A stretch of DNA of 64,000 bases from Halomonas sp. GFAJ-1 (GCA_002966495.1 CP016490.1:1798001-1862000); one strand, 5' to 3'; numbered from the stretch's first letter, positions 16,072 through 24,280 are shown. Translations and numbers: made by a program. Notes: a model not told the origin generated them from the letters alone.

Positions 16072-16917
16072 ATGGCTAAGAAGACTAACATACCAGCATG
16101 GATGGTGACCTATGCGGACTTAATGACACTGCTGCTGTGCTTTTTTGTACTTTTATTGTCGTTTGCAGAGATTGACGCTGAAAAATTTCGCCGAGTGGCA
16201 GATGAGCTGTCAAAAGCGTTTGGCGTACAGCGTGATGTAGAAGCCATGCAAATACCCATGGGAACCAGTGCGGTATTACAAAATTTCTCCCCCGCTACGC
16301 CAGACCGCACCTTTGTTGACGAGGTTCGTCAACGCACAACGCTTCAGCAGCCTCAACTAGAAACGATGCGTAGCCTTTTGGAGTCACAGAGACAGCAGCG
16401 CACCTTGCAAGTAGCAAGCGCACTTGAGGAGCTATTAAAAAAGTCGTCGCTAGAAGGCGTGACAGAAATTGAGGTTGATCAGTTCCGTGTGGTGATACGA
16501 GTGGCGGAGCAGGGCACGTTTGGTTCAGGTAATGCTGATGTAACGCCTGATTTTGTTAATTTACTTGTTGAATTAGCGTCTGTGCTAGCTACCGTAGACG
16601 GCACGGTGTCTGTTCACGGCCATACGGATAACGTGCCCATCCGCACCTCCCGTTTCCGCAGCAATTGGGATCTTTCCGCTATGCGTGCCGCGTCGGTGGC
16701 CAATGTTCTTGTTGCCACAGAAGAATTATTGCCTGAGCAACTGGTGATTCAAGGCTTTGCGGATACGAGACCGTTAGCTTCCAACTTAACCCCTGAAGGG
16801 CGAGGGGTAAATCGCCGTGTAGAAATGGTAATAGACCTTAGTGATCCTTTTGAAGAGCGGGGAGAGCGCTCTGTACGTGCATTGCAAAGCAGTATCGAAG
16901 AGACGACCGGCAGTTAG
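16072..16917 (+). CDS. pomB: Flagellar motor stator protein PomB/MotB
   Basis: One membrane helix near the N-terminus carries the ion-binding Asp16 in VTYADLMTLLLCFFVLLLSF. The Cys-Phe-Phe run after the aspartate is characteristic of sodium-driven PomB rather than proton-driven MotB, which fits a halophile. The C-terminal OmpA-type peptidoglycan-binding domain (about residues 150-265) includes VHGHTDNVPIRTSRFRSNWD, LSAMRAASVANVL and EGRGVNRRVEMVI. 281 residues, normal. It lies 3 bp after pomA and is surely cotranscribed. Confidence 0.9.
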   Translation: MAKKTNIPAWMVTYADLMTLLLCFFVLLLSFAEIDAEKFRRVADELSKAFGVQRDVEAMQIPMGTSAVLQNFSPATPDRTFVDEVRQRTTLQQPQLETMRSLLESQRQQRTLQVASALEELLKKSSLEGVTEIEVDQFRVVIRVAEQGTFGSGNADVTPDFVNLLVELASVLATVDGTVSVHGHTDNVPIRTSRFRSNWDLSAMRAASVANVLVATEELLPEQLVIQGFADTRPLASNLTPEGRGVNRRVEMVIDLSDPFEERGERSVRALQSSIEETTGS

Positions 16918-17025
16918 TGGGTGAATTCGGCATAGTTGATAGAATCGGCTACGCTGAAGGAGCTAGTGGGCGCAGTGTGTGCCTACTCATGCAATTAGCG
17001 AAACACCACAGGAAAGGAGAACAGG

Positions 17026-17451
17026 ATGGATCGTAAAGCTAGTGCACATTGGGAAGGTGGCTTGAAGGATGGTCAAGGCACCGTATCCACCGAAAGTGGC
17101 GTTTTGGAAGCCACTAACTACTCTTTTAAAAAGCGCTTTGAAGACGAGCCAGGCACCAATCCAGAAGAGCTGATTGGCGCGGCCCATGCCAGTTGTTTTT
17201 CAATGGCGCTTTCTATGATTTTGGGTGAAAAAGGCTACACTGCAGAAGCAATTGATACCAATGCTAGGGTGACGCTTTCTCAAAGCACAGATGGCTTTGA
17301 TATCTCTAAGATTCACTTGGAGGTAGAAGCTTCCGTTAGTGGTGCTGATGAAGCTGCATTTAAAGAAGCGGCAGAAATGGCTAAAGACAATTGCCCCGTT
17401 TCTAAAGTTCTAAATGCAGAAATCACAATGGAAGCCAAGCTTAAAAATTAA
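17026..17451 (+). CDS. osmC: OsmC-family peroxiredoxin
   Basis: Thiol peroxidase of the OsmC branch, acting on organic hydroperoxides under osmotic or stationary-phase stress. N-terminus MDRKASAHWEGGLKDGQGTVSTESG is typical of OsmC. Peroxidatic Cys57 is in GAAHASCFSMALS and resolving Cys123 in DNCPVSKVLNAEI. 141 residues. GAAAGGAGAACAGG precedes the ATG. It is a single-gene unit ending at a strong terminator. A second thiol-peroxidase gene, ohr, is present at 7.4 kb; the two are distinct branches. Confidence 0.94.
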   Translation: MDRKASAHWEGGLKDGQGTVSTESGVLEATNYSFKKRFEDEPGTNPEELIGAAHASCFSMALSMILGEKGYTAEAIDTNARVTLSQSTDGFDISKIHLEVEASVSGADEAAFKEAAEMAKDNCPVSKVLNAEITMEAKLKN

Positions 17452-17475
17452 TTTTCCGTTTTTATAACTTAAGTT

Positions 17476-17508
17476 ATGGCGCCATATTAATTATGTGGCG
17501 CCATTTTT
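17476..17508 (+). terminator. Terminator of osmC
   Basis: 9-bp stem ATGGCGCCA / TGGCGCCAT around an 11-nt loop, then TTTTTATTTTTTTT. Confidence 0.9.
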
Positions 17509-17545
17509 ATTTTTTTTATCTAATAGAAGTTAATAATAACCATAA

Positions 17546-17575
17546 AAAAGGCCTTGGCAATTGCCAAGGCCTTTT
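17546..17575. terminator. Bidirectional terminator before the PRC-barrel gene end
   Basis: Perfect 30-bp palindrome with arms AAAAGGCCTTGGCAA / TTGCCAAGGCCTTTT, so the A-run becomes a T-run on the minus strand. It lies 16 bp beyond the stop of the minus-strand PRC-barrel gene and would end that transcript; it also backs up the osmC terminator. Confidence 0.88.
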
Positions 17576-17591
17576 AGAGGCTAACTAGGTG

Positions 17592-18020
17592 TTAGTCGTT
17601 ATCGCGCTCATACTCTTCAGCTTCTTCAAGAGCATCTTGTGAAGCATTTACACGGATGACATATTCTTCATCATCATGATCTTTAGTAAGTTCAAGCGAA
17701 TCCCAATCGATGGCGATGTCTTTTTCGCCCATACCGAGGAAGCCGCCAACACCCACTACGACTGCTTGAATTTGCCCATCTTCATTAATAATCAGGTCAG
17801 AGATGGTGCCGATATCATTGTCATCTTCCACAGTGCTTTTAACATCATTTCCGATTAATGAATCAGCGTGGAAGGTGCCTTCAGGTTGGCTGGTAAGATA
17901 GGTGGCTTCCATTGTTGTGGTTGCCATCTCTGTGTGCTCGTTGGCATTTACAGCTGTTGCTGCAAACATAAACGCCGGTACCATCAGAGTGCCTAGAAAA
18001 GCGGGTTTGATCATTTTCAT
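17592..18020 (-). CDS. Secreted PRC-barrel domain protein
   Basis: I start at the Met encoded at 18020, after AAGGAGCAAGAGCA; 16 more upstream codons are open but have no ribosome site. A signal peptide (MKMIKPAFLGTLMVPAFMFA, cut after VNA) precedes a PRC-barrel fold: SLIGNDVKSTVEDDNDIGTI, SDLIINEDGQIQAVVVGVGG, FLGMGEKDIAIDWDSLEL. The ending is strongly acidic (EEAEEYERDND). Periplasmic PRC-barrel proteins of this kind are common in halophilic and related proteobacteria and are often stress-linked; function unknown. 142 residues. Confidence 0.82.
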   Translation of the reverse strand: MKMIKPAFLGTLMVPAFMFAATAVNANEHTEMATTTMEATYLTSQPEGTFHADSLIGNDVKSTVEDDNDIGTISDLIINEDGQIQAVVVGVGGFLGMGEKDIAIDWDSLELTKDHDDEEYVIRVNASQDALEEAEEYERDND

Positions 18021-18650
18021 TGCTCTTGCTCCTTGCGCTTGCGATAAGACATAACGAGAAGACGTCAATGTCTAAACAAATTAATAACGGTGCTAGTGAG
18101 TAGGTATTAGTGTTTCTCCTAAAATACCCATTGCGCAGTCTCTACTGACGCAGACTAGATCGCTATTACTCCTAATAGCCAAGTAGGCTAGTTCGTTAAA
18201 TCAACGGGTGCAAACTACGGGGGGTAGCGTACCCTGCTCAGCGCTTCACTGCGCTGAGACACTTATTAAGGTAGACGCTGTGCTCACTTTTGCAAAGATA
18301 AAATTAATATTTTTTATTATTGCTAACAAGCCCGAATGATTTATAAGCATTTTTGAATGCCCACTGTTAGTAATACTCACGTTAACAAGGAGGAGAGAAA
18401 CAGAAGAATGAATATAGAAGTGGCGCAGGGCTTAGGTGCGTGGCTCACGAGTGCATGAGCTGATGGATCGCGGTGATAGACAGTAGTGATAGGGCAGTAG
18501 TGATAGATAGGAGTGATGAATAGCCGTGATGAGTCGCCATGGGGCATGGCTGCGACAGTGTGCCGAATTGACCTAGCTCAAGCCAATGGGCATATTCATA
18601 GCCAAATGGCCCAGTTGGCAATGCCCAGGGCCTATAAAAAAGGAGAATCC
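18021..18650. other. Long intergenic stretch with hairpin, short repeats and a tiny ORF
   Basis: A gap between two genes reading apart. It has a stable hairpin CTCAGCGC / GCGCTGAG at 18237-18258 without a T-run, an A/T-rich block near 18295-18340, and two exact copies of CAGTAGTGATAG (18481-18492 and 18495-18506) inside a run of GTGATAG-like words. A 16-codon ORF at 18408-18458 (MNIEVAQGLGAWLTSA) follows AAGGAGGAG with a long spacing; it might be a leader peptide but could be chance. The frame of the next gene is open back to 18513, with no ribosome site there. Confidence 0.4.
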
Positions 18651-19619
18651 ATGACGACGATGGCGCGCTATCAGCCCTTGCATTGCATTAAGCAGTTAAC
18701 GATTACTAGCCTTGCGCTGGGGGCATGGCTGTTAGCAAGCACCGCTGGTGCTAATGAGAAGGAGTCACCGAAGGGCCATTTTGCTTTGCCTGAAGAGGGC
18801 AATATGGTCGGAGAGGTGTACACGGTGACGGCTGGTAGTGAGGATACCCTGCTGGATATTGCCCGGTTGCATAATGTGGGCTACGAAGAAATTCGCATGG
18901 CCAATCCGGATGTAAGCATCTGGGTGCCCGGTGAAGGTACTGAAGTCACGATACCTGGCCAGTTTATTCTGCCGGATGAGCCGCGTACCGGTATTGTGAT
19001 TAACGTAGCCGAGTTGCGGCTGTACTATTACCCAGAGGTAAGTAATGGCGAGACATCGCGGGTGGAGACCTATCCTATTGGGATCGGTCGCGATGCATAC
19101 AATACGCCGTTAGGAATCACTAAAACCACCATGCGCCTTGAGAACCCGGCCTGGTATCCACCGGCCTCAATTCGACGTGAGGCCGCCGAGCGGGGCGATC
19201 CGCCGCCAGCGGTTGTGCCGCCAGGCCCAGATAACCCACTTGGCCAATACGCCATTTTGTTAGATATCCCTGGTTACCTCATCCATGGCACTAACCAGCC
19301 TGATGGTATTGGCATGCGTGCCAGCCGTGGCTGTATCCGTATGCACTCAGAAGACATTGAGTCGGTGTTCTGGCGTGTGCCCGTGGGCACACAGGTTAAT
19401 ATCATCGATGCACCCGTTAAGGTGGGCTGGGGCGCTGCTGGGGAAGCTTACGTGCAGGCGTTTACCGCCACCGATGAGCAAGCGTTTGGTATGGAAACGT
19501 TGCTCAACGTTGTCAGCTTAATTGAAGAGCATAATGGTGATGGTGCGCACGTTATCAACTACGAACAGGTGCGAGAGATATTAGAAAATGCCAATGGCCA
19601 GATCGTACCGCTAAGTTAA
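18651..19619 (+). CDS. L,D-transpeptidase (YkuD/ErfK family) with LysM domain
   Basis: Periplasmic enzyme forming 3-3 peptidoglycan cross-links or anchoring outer-membrane lipoprotein to the wall. I start at 18651, after AAAAAGGAGAATCC, which gives a signal peptide around LTITSLALGAWLLASTAGA. A LysM-like segment (YTVTAGSEDTLLDIARLHNV ... VTIPGQFILP) is followed by the YkuD domain: GIVINVAELRLYYYP, the ING insert with PPAVVPPGPDNPLG, then His213 (YLIHGTNQ) and catalytic Cys228 in SRGCIRM. About 322 residues, close to E. coli ErfK/YbiS. Its stop lies 1 bp from the stop of the convergent response regulator. Confidence 0.92.
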   Translation: MTTMARYQPLHCIKQLTITSLALGAWLLASTAGANEKESPKGHFALPEEGNMVGEVYTVTAGSEDTLLDIARLHNVGYEEIRMANPDVSIWVPGEGTEVTIPGQFILPDEPRTGIVINVAELRLYYYPEVSNGETSRVETYPIGIGRDAYNTPLGITKTTMRLENPAWYPPASIRREAAERGDPPPAVVPPGPDNPLGQYAILLDIPGYLIHGTNQPDGIGMRASRGCIRMHSEDIESVFWRVPVGTQVNIIDAPVKVGWGAAGEAYVQAFTATDEQAFGMETLLNVVSLIEEHNGDGAHVINYEQVREILENANGQIVPLS

Positions 19620-19620
19620 G

Positions 19621-20298
19621 TTATTCGTCAGCTGTGAGTGCTGGAACGAGTTCCAGCGCCACCGCCTGACGCACTAATTCTGCCAAGTTAGCGGCACCCA
19701 TTGCTTTCATGGCGCGAAGCCGATACACCTCAACGGTTTTGCCGCTAATCTGCATGTGTTCAGCAATTTCTTTGCTGGTCATTCCTTCTGCTACATGGGC
19801 CACGATACGCTGCTCTTTGGGGCGCAGTGACTGATAGCGTGCCTGTAGTAAACGCTGCTGCTGAAAAACACGACGCTGCGCATAAGCGCTGCCAAGAGCC
19901 TGCTGCACAACATCAATCAGCTGCTGATGGTTAAAGGGCTTTTCGATAAAGTCAAAAGCACCATTTTTCAGTGCAGCGACTGCCATGGGTACATCGCCGT
20001 GCCCTGTCATCATAATCACCGGCAGGGCGGCGTGATGGTCTACCAGTTGCTGCTGAACCTGAAGACCGCTCATTCCTGGCATCCGTACATCCAGCAGCAC
20101 AGCGCCGAATTCGCTGTACTCAGCGGCTAAAAACGCCTCGCCGTCGGCAAAGGCATACGTCGCTAACCCCACGGATTCTAATAGCCATACCAGGGAGTCC
20201 CGCAGTGCTTGGTCATCATCAACCACGGCGATAACCGTAGAGGGTGAGGTAAGCGGTGGGGGGGGGGATGTGGCCGATCTAGTATCGTGGCGGTGCAT
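19621..20298 (-). CDS. FixJ/TodT-type response regulator (REC + LuxR HTH)
   Basis: Receiver domain with acidic pocket VVDDDQ, phosphoacceptor Asp70 in FGAVLLDVRMPG and Lys120 in FIEKPF, then a LuxR-type HTH (LRPKEQRIVAHVAEGMTSKEIAEHMQISGKTVEVYRLRAMKAM, about residues 145-190). This is the FixJ arrangement, a transcription factor activated by phosphorylation from the PAS kinase encoded just upstream (43-bp gap). I start at 20298 after AAGGAAACAACC; the frame extends 6 codons more. Odd: ten C's in a row encode the Pro stretch at residues 11-15, ahead of the receiver domain, so slippage would frameshift the whole protein. Confidence 0.93.
   Translation of the reverse strand: MHRHDTRSATSPPPPLTSPSTVIAVVDDDQALRDSLVWLLESVGLATYAFADGEAFLAAEYSEFGAVLLDVRMPGMSGLQVQQQLVDHHAALPVIMMTGHGDVPMAVAALKNGAFDFIEKPFNHQQLIDVVQQALGSAYAQRRVFQQQRLLQARYQSLRPKEQRIVAHVAEGMTSKEIAEHMQISGKTVEVYRLRAMKAMGAANLAELVRQAVALELVPALTADE
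20258..20267. repeat. C10/G10 homopolymer inside the response-regulator gene
   Basis: Ten G's on the plus strand, that is ten C's in the coding strand about 30 bases after the start codon of the FixJ-like gene. The longest homopolymer of G/C I see in the window. Confidence 0.9.
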
Positions 20299-20341
20299 GG
20301 TTGTTTCCTTAAGCAAACGTAAGTTAAGGTGCAGCTAACGC

Positions 20342-21895
20342 CTAGCGTTCATTATGAGCTGGGGTTTCGGCGCGTAAGGTAACATCAAAGCATGCGCCGC
20401 CAAGCGGTTCTGCCGAACGCAAGGCAAGTGCGCCTCCCATACTCTCCATTAATGATCGGCTAATGGCCAACCCCATTCCTAGCCCCTCATCGCGAGTGGT
20501 GAAAAAAGCATCGAAGATCGCGTGGCGATGTTCAGGTGCGATGCCTGACCCTTGATCTTCCACGCTAAGCGTAACCTGACGACTGCCGCTCATATAAGCA
20601 CGAATAACCACGTGCTCAGCACTATGCTGTTCGCGGCTAGCCGTCAGCGCATTGAGTAGTAAGTTAACAATGACTTGCTCCAGGGCAATGGGGTCAGCGT
20701 AAATGCGCGGCAGCTCAGGGGGGAGGCATGGGGACAGCTTTATCGCCCCCTGCTGGTATTGCCAATCACATAGCTGGCAGGCGGCTATTACCACATCCTC
20801 GAGGACGATAGGGCGAACGCGATGGCTGCGCTTACGCACAAAACTGCGCATGTGACGAAGCCGCTGTGCGAGACGCTGCACCTGCTCATCAATACGCGAC
20901 AACGGGAGCAGTAATTCTTTAGCAGGCAGTTCAGGGGTTTGCTGGGACTTAAAAAGCGCTCCGCTAGTGTAATTAGCAATGGCGCCAAGGGGCTGGTTTA
21001 TTTCGTGGGCAATGTTGGAGGCCAGCTCTCCAGCCGCTGCTAAACGGTTAGCGTGAGCAATTTGCTCCTGATGGCGCCGGGCTTGGGCTTCGGCGGCCTT
21101 GCGAACGCTAATGTCGCGGTTGATAAGCGCAAAGTGCCCGGGTTCTGCTCCTCGGCTACGGTGGGCAAGCACCACGCTTAATACGGGAACAGAGTTGCTT
21201 GCACCCCGCATTTCCAGTTCGCCGCTCCAAGAGCCGTAGCGTTCCACTGCGGGGAAAACGACCTCTTTAAGTAACGCAAGAGAGTCCGCCTGATAAAGCT
21301 GCTGGAGTGCGACCTGCATAGCGTCTTTAGGTAGCCTAAAACAGCGGCGGGCGGCTTCATTGGCACCAAAGATGTGCTGATTGGGGCCTAAAAACAGCAC
21401 GTAGTCGGTGGTGGATTCTACCACCTGGGCTAAGCGTTCCCGCGTGGCCTCAGCATGAATTCGTCGTCCAACATCCCGTGATACACATAAAATATCGATC
21501 AATTCACCCGTAACGCTATCGCGGCGGGTGCGGCTGGTGGTTTCAAACCAGACGTAGTGGCCCGCCTTGGCGCGAAACCGGTACGTCTGCTGATAAAAAC
21601 CGTCGTGGTAGTACACCTGGGGAGATTTGCTAAGCAGGTCGTCTAAATCGGCAGGGTGGAAAAGTTGGTATGCAGAAACGCCGATAAGCTCGTCGGGCTC
21701 ATAACCTAATAAATCCCGCGCCGCTTGGGAAGCGTATAGGAACGTGCCATCACGGGCATGGCGAGAGATCAGATCGGTGGTGCTCTCTGCTAGCCACTGG
21801 TAGTGGCACTTCTCCTCTTCCAACGCCGCATTGCGTGCTTCTAGTGCTGCAATTTTACTGTGCAGCGCGGCCTCGTCTTTATTAGTCTGGTGCAT
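20342..21895 (-). CDS. Cytoplasmic PAS-domain sensor histidine kinase, FixL-like
   Basis: An N-terminal coiled-coil (about 1-30) is followed by PAS 1 (32-145, HARDGTFLYASQAARDLLGYEP, with a PAC end ILCVSRDVGRR) and PAS 2 (150-265). The dimerisation/phosphoacceptor block is ELASNIAHEINQPLGAIANY with His297. The ATPase domain holds the N box (EQVIVNLLLNALTASR), the G1 box (VEDQGSGIAPEH) and the G2 box (GLGMGLAISRSLMESMGG). No membrane segment, so it senses an internal signal. PAS 2 has a possible ligand-type FLGPNQHIFGANEAA but I cannot confirm haem binding. It starts 3 bp after the oxygenase stop. Confidence 0.92.
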   Translation of the reverse strand: MHQTNKDEAALHSKIAALEARNAALEEEKCHYQWLAESTTDLISRHARDGTFLYASQAARDLLGYEPDELIGVSAYQLFHPADLDDLLSKSPQVYYHDGFYQQTYRFRAKAGHYVWFETTSRTRRDSVTGELIDILCVSRDVGRRIHAEATRERLAQVVESTTDYVLFLGPNQHIFGANEAARRCFRLPKDAMQVALQQLYQADSLALLKEVVFPAVERYGSWSGELEMRGASNSVPVLSVVLAHRSRGAEPGHFALINRDISVRKAAEAQARRHQEQIAHANRLAAAGELASNIAHEINQPLGAIANYTSGALFKSQQTPELPAKELLLPLSRIDEQVQRLAQRLRHMRSFVRKRSHRVRPIVLEDVVIAACQLCDWQYQQGAIKLSPCLPPELPRIYADPIALEQVIVNLLLNALTASREQHSAEHVVIRAYMSGSRQVTLSVEDQGSGIAPEHRHAIFDAFFTTRDEGLGMGLAISRSLMESMGGALALRSAEPLGGACFDVTLRAETPAHNER

Positions 21896-21898
21896 TAT

Positions 21899-22567
21899 TT
21901 AATGTGCCGGGTCAAGCACGCCACCCAGCGAGGCGTTACGCCTGAACCAGCCCGCGATGCTGGCACGGGGTTGCTGGGTGGGCAGCACTTCATGGGGTAT
22001 AGATTCGGATAAAAAGCAGGCGAAGGTACCCGCCTCAGGTACCACGCGCGCCACCTCTTGAGTGGGATCGTCAGGGTGATAAATGACCATTTCACCGCCG
22101 CCATCGCTGGGCCAGTCAGGGTTTAAGTAGCCGACGGTAGAAATGATACGGTTAGCGCGTCCCTTAAAACTATCCAAATGGCGCTGATAAAATGCGCCAG
22201 GCGGATAGTGGGCAAAGTGCGCTTCATACTCAAATAAGCCGAGAAACAGCGCCTGATTGAGCGACTGCTGCAGCTCTCCCATGGCGTTAAGGTAGAGGCG
22301 CTGAGCTTCACTTTCACGATCCAGCCAATGAATGGCATCGCCCCGGACATCTTTACGAAGGTGGTGGTGCTGGCCACGACCAATGCCTGCTTCATTAAGC
22401 GCATCGTGCTCGGCCATGTGCAGCAGCTCGCGATACAAGGCTTGGCAAAGCGCTGAGTCAATGACCTTAGTACCGACGTACCAGCCTTGTTCGACCAGTG
22501 CTTCGACTAAGGCATTGTGTGCCGCAGGTGCAAAAACGGGCGGGGTTTGCAGGTCAGATGCGATCAT
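21899..22567 (-). CDS. 2-oxoglutarate/Fe(II)-dependent oxygenase, prolyl-4-hydroxylase type
   Basis: Double-stranded beta-helix dioxygenase. The iron triad is His130 and Asp132 (FYQRHLDSF) with His192 (SIPHEVL); Arg201 (QPRASIAGWFRR) is set to bind 2-oxoglutarate. The domain runs from about residue 110 to the end with GGEMVIYHP as a strand of the barrel. Bacterial members hydroxylate proline in proteins or peptides (EF-Tu for the Pseudomonas enzyme as I recall), but this protein's substrate is unknown. It overlaps the upstream nudix stop by 4 bp (ATGA type) and precedes the PAS kinase by 3 bp, so all are translated from one message. Confidence 0.9.
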   Translation of the reverse strand: MIASDLQTPPVFAPAAHNALVEALVEQGWYVGTKVIDSALCQALYRELLHMAEHDALNEAGIGRGQHHHLRKDVRGDAIHWLDRESEAQRLYLNAMGELQQSLNQALFLGLFEYEAHFAHYPPGAFYQRHLDSFKGRANRIISTVGYLNPDWPSDGGGEMVIYHPDDPTQEVARVVPEAGTFACFLSESIPHEVLPTQQPRASIAGWFRRNASLGGVLDPAH

Positions 22568-23223
22568 TTTGGGTTTCTCATGCCAGGGTGGCGGGCTGAC
22601 GTGTGCGGGCGGCTTCTTCTTTCAGGAAAGTGTCGTAACGCGCCGACGGGGCGCTGGTGGAGGTTAATGGGCATACCAAACCCCTCGGCCAATAGCTCCA
22701 CCAGCATCATCGCTGAAAGCCCCCAAATCACATGACCATCAACATGGTAGCTGGGCACATAGTGGGTAATGCCATCTACCGTAATGACGTCGGTATGGGT
22801 ACGCTTATCATCTAGAAAGTGGCTTAGCGGTACTTCAAAAATAGCGTCTAGCTCGGACGGGTCAGCCACCAAGGGCAAGTCCGGTGGAATAATGCCCACC
22901 CAGGGCGTCACGCGAATGCCGTGGAGCGAAATAACGTCTGATAGGCGCCCCAGGGGTTGCACCAGCCCTGGCGCTAACGCAATCTCTTCCATGGCCTCCC
23001 GTAGGGCAGTGGCGTAAAGGTCGGTATCGCCCGCTTCGCGTTTGCCACCCGGAAATGCCACTTGGCCGCTGTGGGTGTTTAGGTGGCTTGCCCGGCGGGT
23101 AAAGAGTAGCGTTGGGGCTGGACGCTCAACAATAGGCAGTAATACAGCCGCCTCTGGTAGCTTAACGTGGTCTAACCGTTGAGGCGTGTGCTGTTGCAGC
23201 TGTTTGCGTAGAGTCTCTAACAT
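22564..23223 (-). CDS. Nudix hydrolase, CoA pyrophosphatase (NudL/YeaB) type
   Basis: Cleaves CoA to 3',5'-ADP and 4'-phosphopantetheine in characterised members. The family prefix TLLFTRRASHLNTHSGQVAFPGG matches the NudL/PCD1 signature, followed by the nudix box (GGKREAGDTDLY ... ALREAMEEIAL); acidic residues of the REAMEE motif bind metal. I start at the Met at 23223 (MLETLRKQLQQH, as in NudL); the frame is open to 23298 but those residues look non-native. First gene of a four-gene minus-strand operon with the oxygenase, PAS kinase and response regulator. Confidence 0.88.
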   Translation of the reverse strand: MLETLRKQLQQHTPQRLDHVKLPEAAVLLPIVERPAPTLLFTRRASHLNTHSGQVAFPGGKREAGDTDLYATALREAMEEIALAPGLVQPLGRLSDVISLHGIRVTPWVGIIPPDLPLVADPSELDAIFEVPLSHFLDDKRTHTDVITVDGITHYVPSYHVDGHVIWGLSAMMLVELLAEGFGMPINLHQRPVGALRHFPERRSRPHTSARHPGMRNPK

Positions 23224-23315
23224 AGGGGTTCCATTTGCTTTGTTCCCTTTTACCCAGCCGCGGTGATCAACGTCAAGCATGTTGACGCCTATTCCCACAG
23301 CCCAGAGAAAACGCG

Positions 23316-23963
23316 ATGAACTTTTGTAGTCAGTGTGGAGAAAAAGTCCGTTTTGCTGTTCCCGAAGGAGACGACCGCTCTCGTTACCTATGCGATGCTT
23401 GCGGCACCATCCACTACCAAAATCCGCGCATTGTGGCGGGTACGCTGCCCATCAGTGGCTCAAAAGTGCTGCTGTGTAAACGAGCGATAGCCCCGCGCAA
23501 AGGGTACTGGACATTACCGGCTGGCTACATGGAGAACGCTGAAACCACCCAGCAGGCCGCTATGCGGGAAACCTGGGAAGAAGCCTTCGCTGAGGTTGAC
23601 CTAGGCGAGCTATACACGCTCATCGACCTGCCGCATATCAATCAAGTGTATATGATTTTTCTCGCCGACTTGCTAGGGGGCTTCAGTGCAGGCCCGGAGA
23701 GCTTGGAAGTAGCCCTATTTGAAGAGCATGAAATCCCGTGGGACGCGCTGGCATTTCCCACCATAGAGCGTACATTGCAGCACTACTATGCAGATCGCAA
23801 AAGCGTGGCAGATCGCAAAAGCGTGGCAGATCGCAAAAGCGTGGCAGATCGTAAAAACGCGGCTGACCATACAGCCGGTGTAGCCCGTCAACGCGCCGAC
23901 TATCCGCTGCATAGTAGTACGATTATGCCTGAAGACCGCGAGCGCTATTTCGGCAGCGCCTAA
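23316..23963 (+). CDS. Nudix hydrolase with zinc ribbon and in-frame tandem repeat
   Basis: An N-terminal zinc ribbon (FCSQCGEKV and LCDACGTIHY, two CxxC pairs at residues 4-7 and about 26-29) is followed by a nudix domain (PISGSKVLLCKRAIAP, then GYMENAETTQQAAMRETWEEAFAEV split as metal-binding box). This is the NudC-related, YfcD/ADP-ribose type; substrate not known. Near the C-terminus a six-residue unit ADRKSV occurs three times and once more as ADRKNA, encoded by 18-bp repeats, and lies between the nudix fold and a short tail ending ERYFGSA. The repeat number is likely variable. It ends 5 bp before the convergent YqfO-like gene. Confidence 0.88.
   Translation: MNFCSQCGEKVRFAVPEGDDRSRYLCDACGTIHYQNPRIVAGTLPISGSKVLLCKRAIAPRKGYWTLPAGYMENAETTQQAAMRETWEEAFAEVDLGELYTLIDLPHINQVYMIFLADLLGGFSAGPESLEVALFEEHEIPWDALAFPTIERTLQHYYADRKSVADRKSVADRKSVADRKNAADHTAGVARQRADYPLHSSTIMPEDRERYFGSA
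23790..23861 (+). repeat. 18-bp tandem repeat (minisatellite) in the nudix gene
   Basis: Three identical units GCAGATCGCAAAAGCGTG at 23790-23807, 23808-23825 and 23826-23843, then a diverged fourth unit at 23844-23861. Because 18 is a multiple of three, copy-number changes keep the reading frame. Confidence 0.95.
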
Positions 23964-23968
23964 GCGCT

Positions 23969-24280
23969 TTAAAAATCGGCAAGTTGCCAAACGTCATAGG
24001 CCACTTCTTCATAAGGATGAGCGAGCTTTAGTGCAGTAATGGCCGCTTTAATCAGCTCATCCTCGCACACCAGCTCGATTTTATACTCTTCCACGGTTTC
24101 AAGCGCCCCTACCTGCCCCATATGCGGGTTTGCGCCTTTCAGCGGGCGGAACTGCCCAGTGCCCCGGGTTTGAAAGCAGCAGGCTTCATAATCGCCTATC
24201 CGGCCTGCGCCGGTTTCAAACACGGCTTCTTTCACATTTTCGGCATTTTCAACGGGAACAAAAAACGCAAGCTTGTACAT
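23969..24280 (-). CDS. YqfO/NIF3 C-terminal-domain-like small protein
   Basis: The conserved part starts MYKLAFFVPVENAENVKEAVFETGAGRIGDYEACCFQT (in pieces) and contains TGQFRPLKGANPHMGQ and ETVEEYKIELVCEDE, ending HPYEEVAYDVWQLADF. This is the ferredoxin-like, CutA/PII-like fold found inserted in NIF3 proteins and standing alone as YqfO-like proteins of about 103 residues. Function unknown; a metal-binding role is suggested for relatives. I start at the Met at 24280 because AAGAGG sits at the right distance. The open frame runs to 24484 but is not family-like. Confidence 0.83.
   Translation of the reverse strand: MYKLAFFVPVENAENVKEAVFETGAGRIGDYEACCFQTRGTGQFRPLKGANPHMGQVGALETVEEYKIELVCEDELIKAAITALKLAHPYEEVAYDVWQLADF

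Noticed and set aside
23790..23861. Tandem repeat considered as a CRISPR array
   Set aside because: Units are contiguous with no spacers, and the repeat is in frame within a nudix gene; no cas genes in the window.
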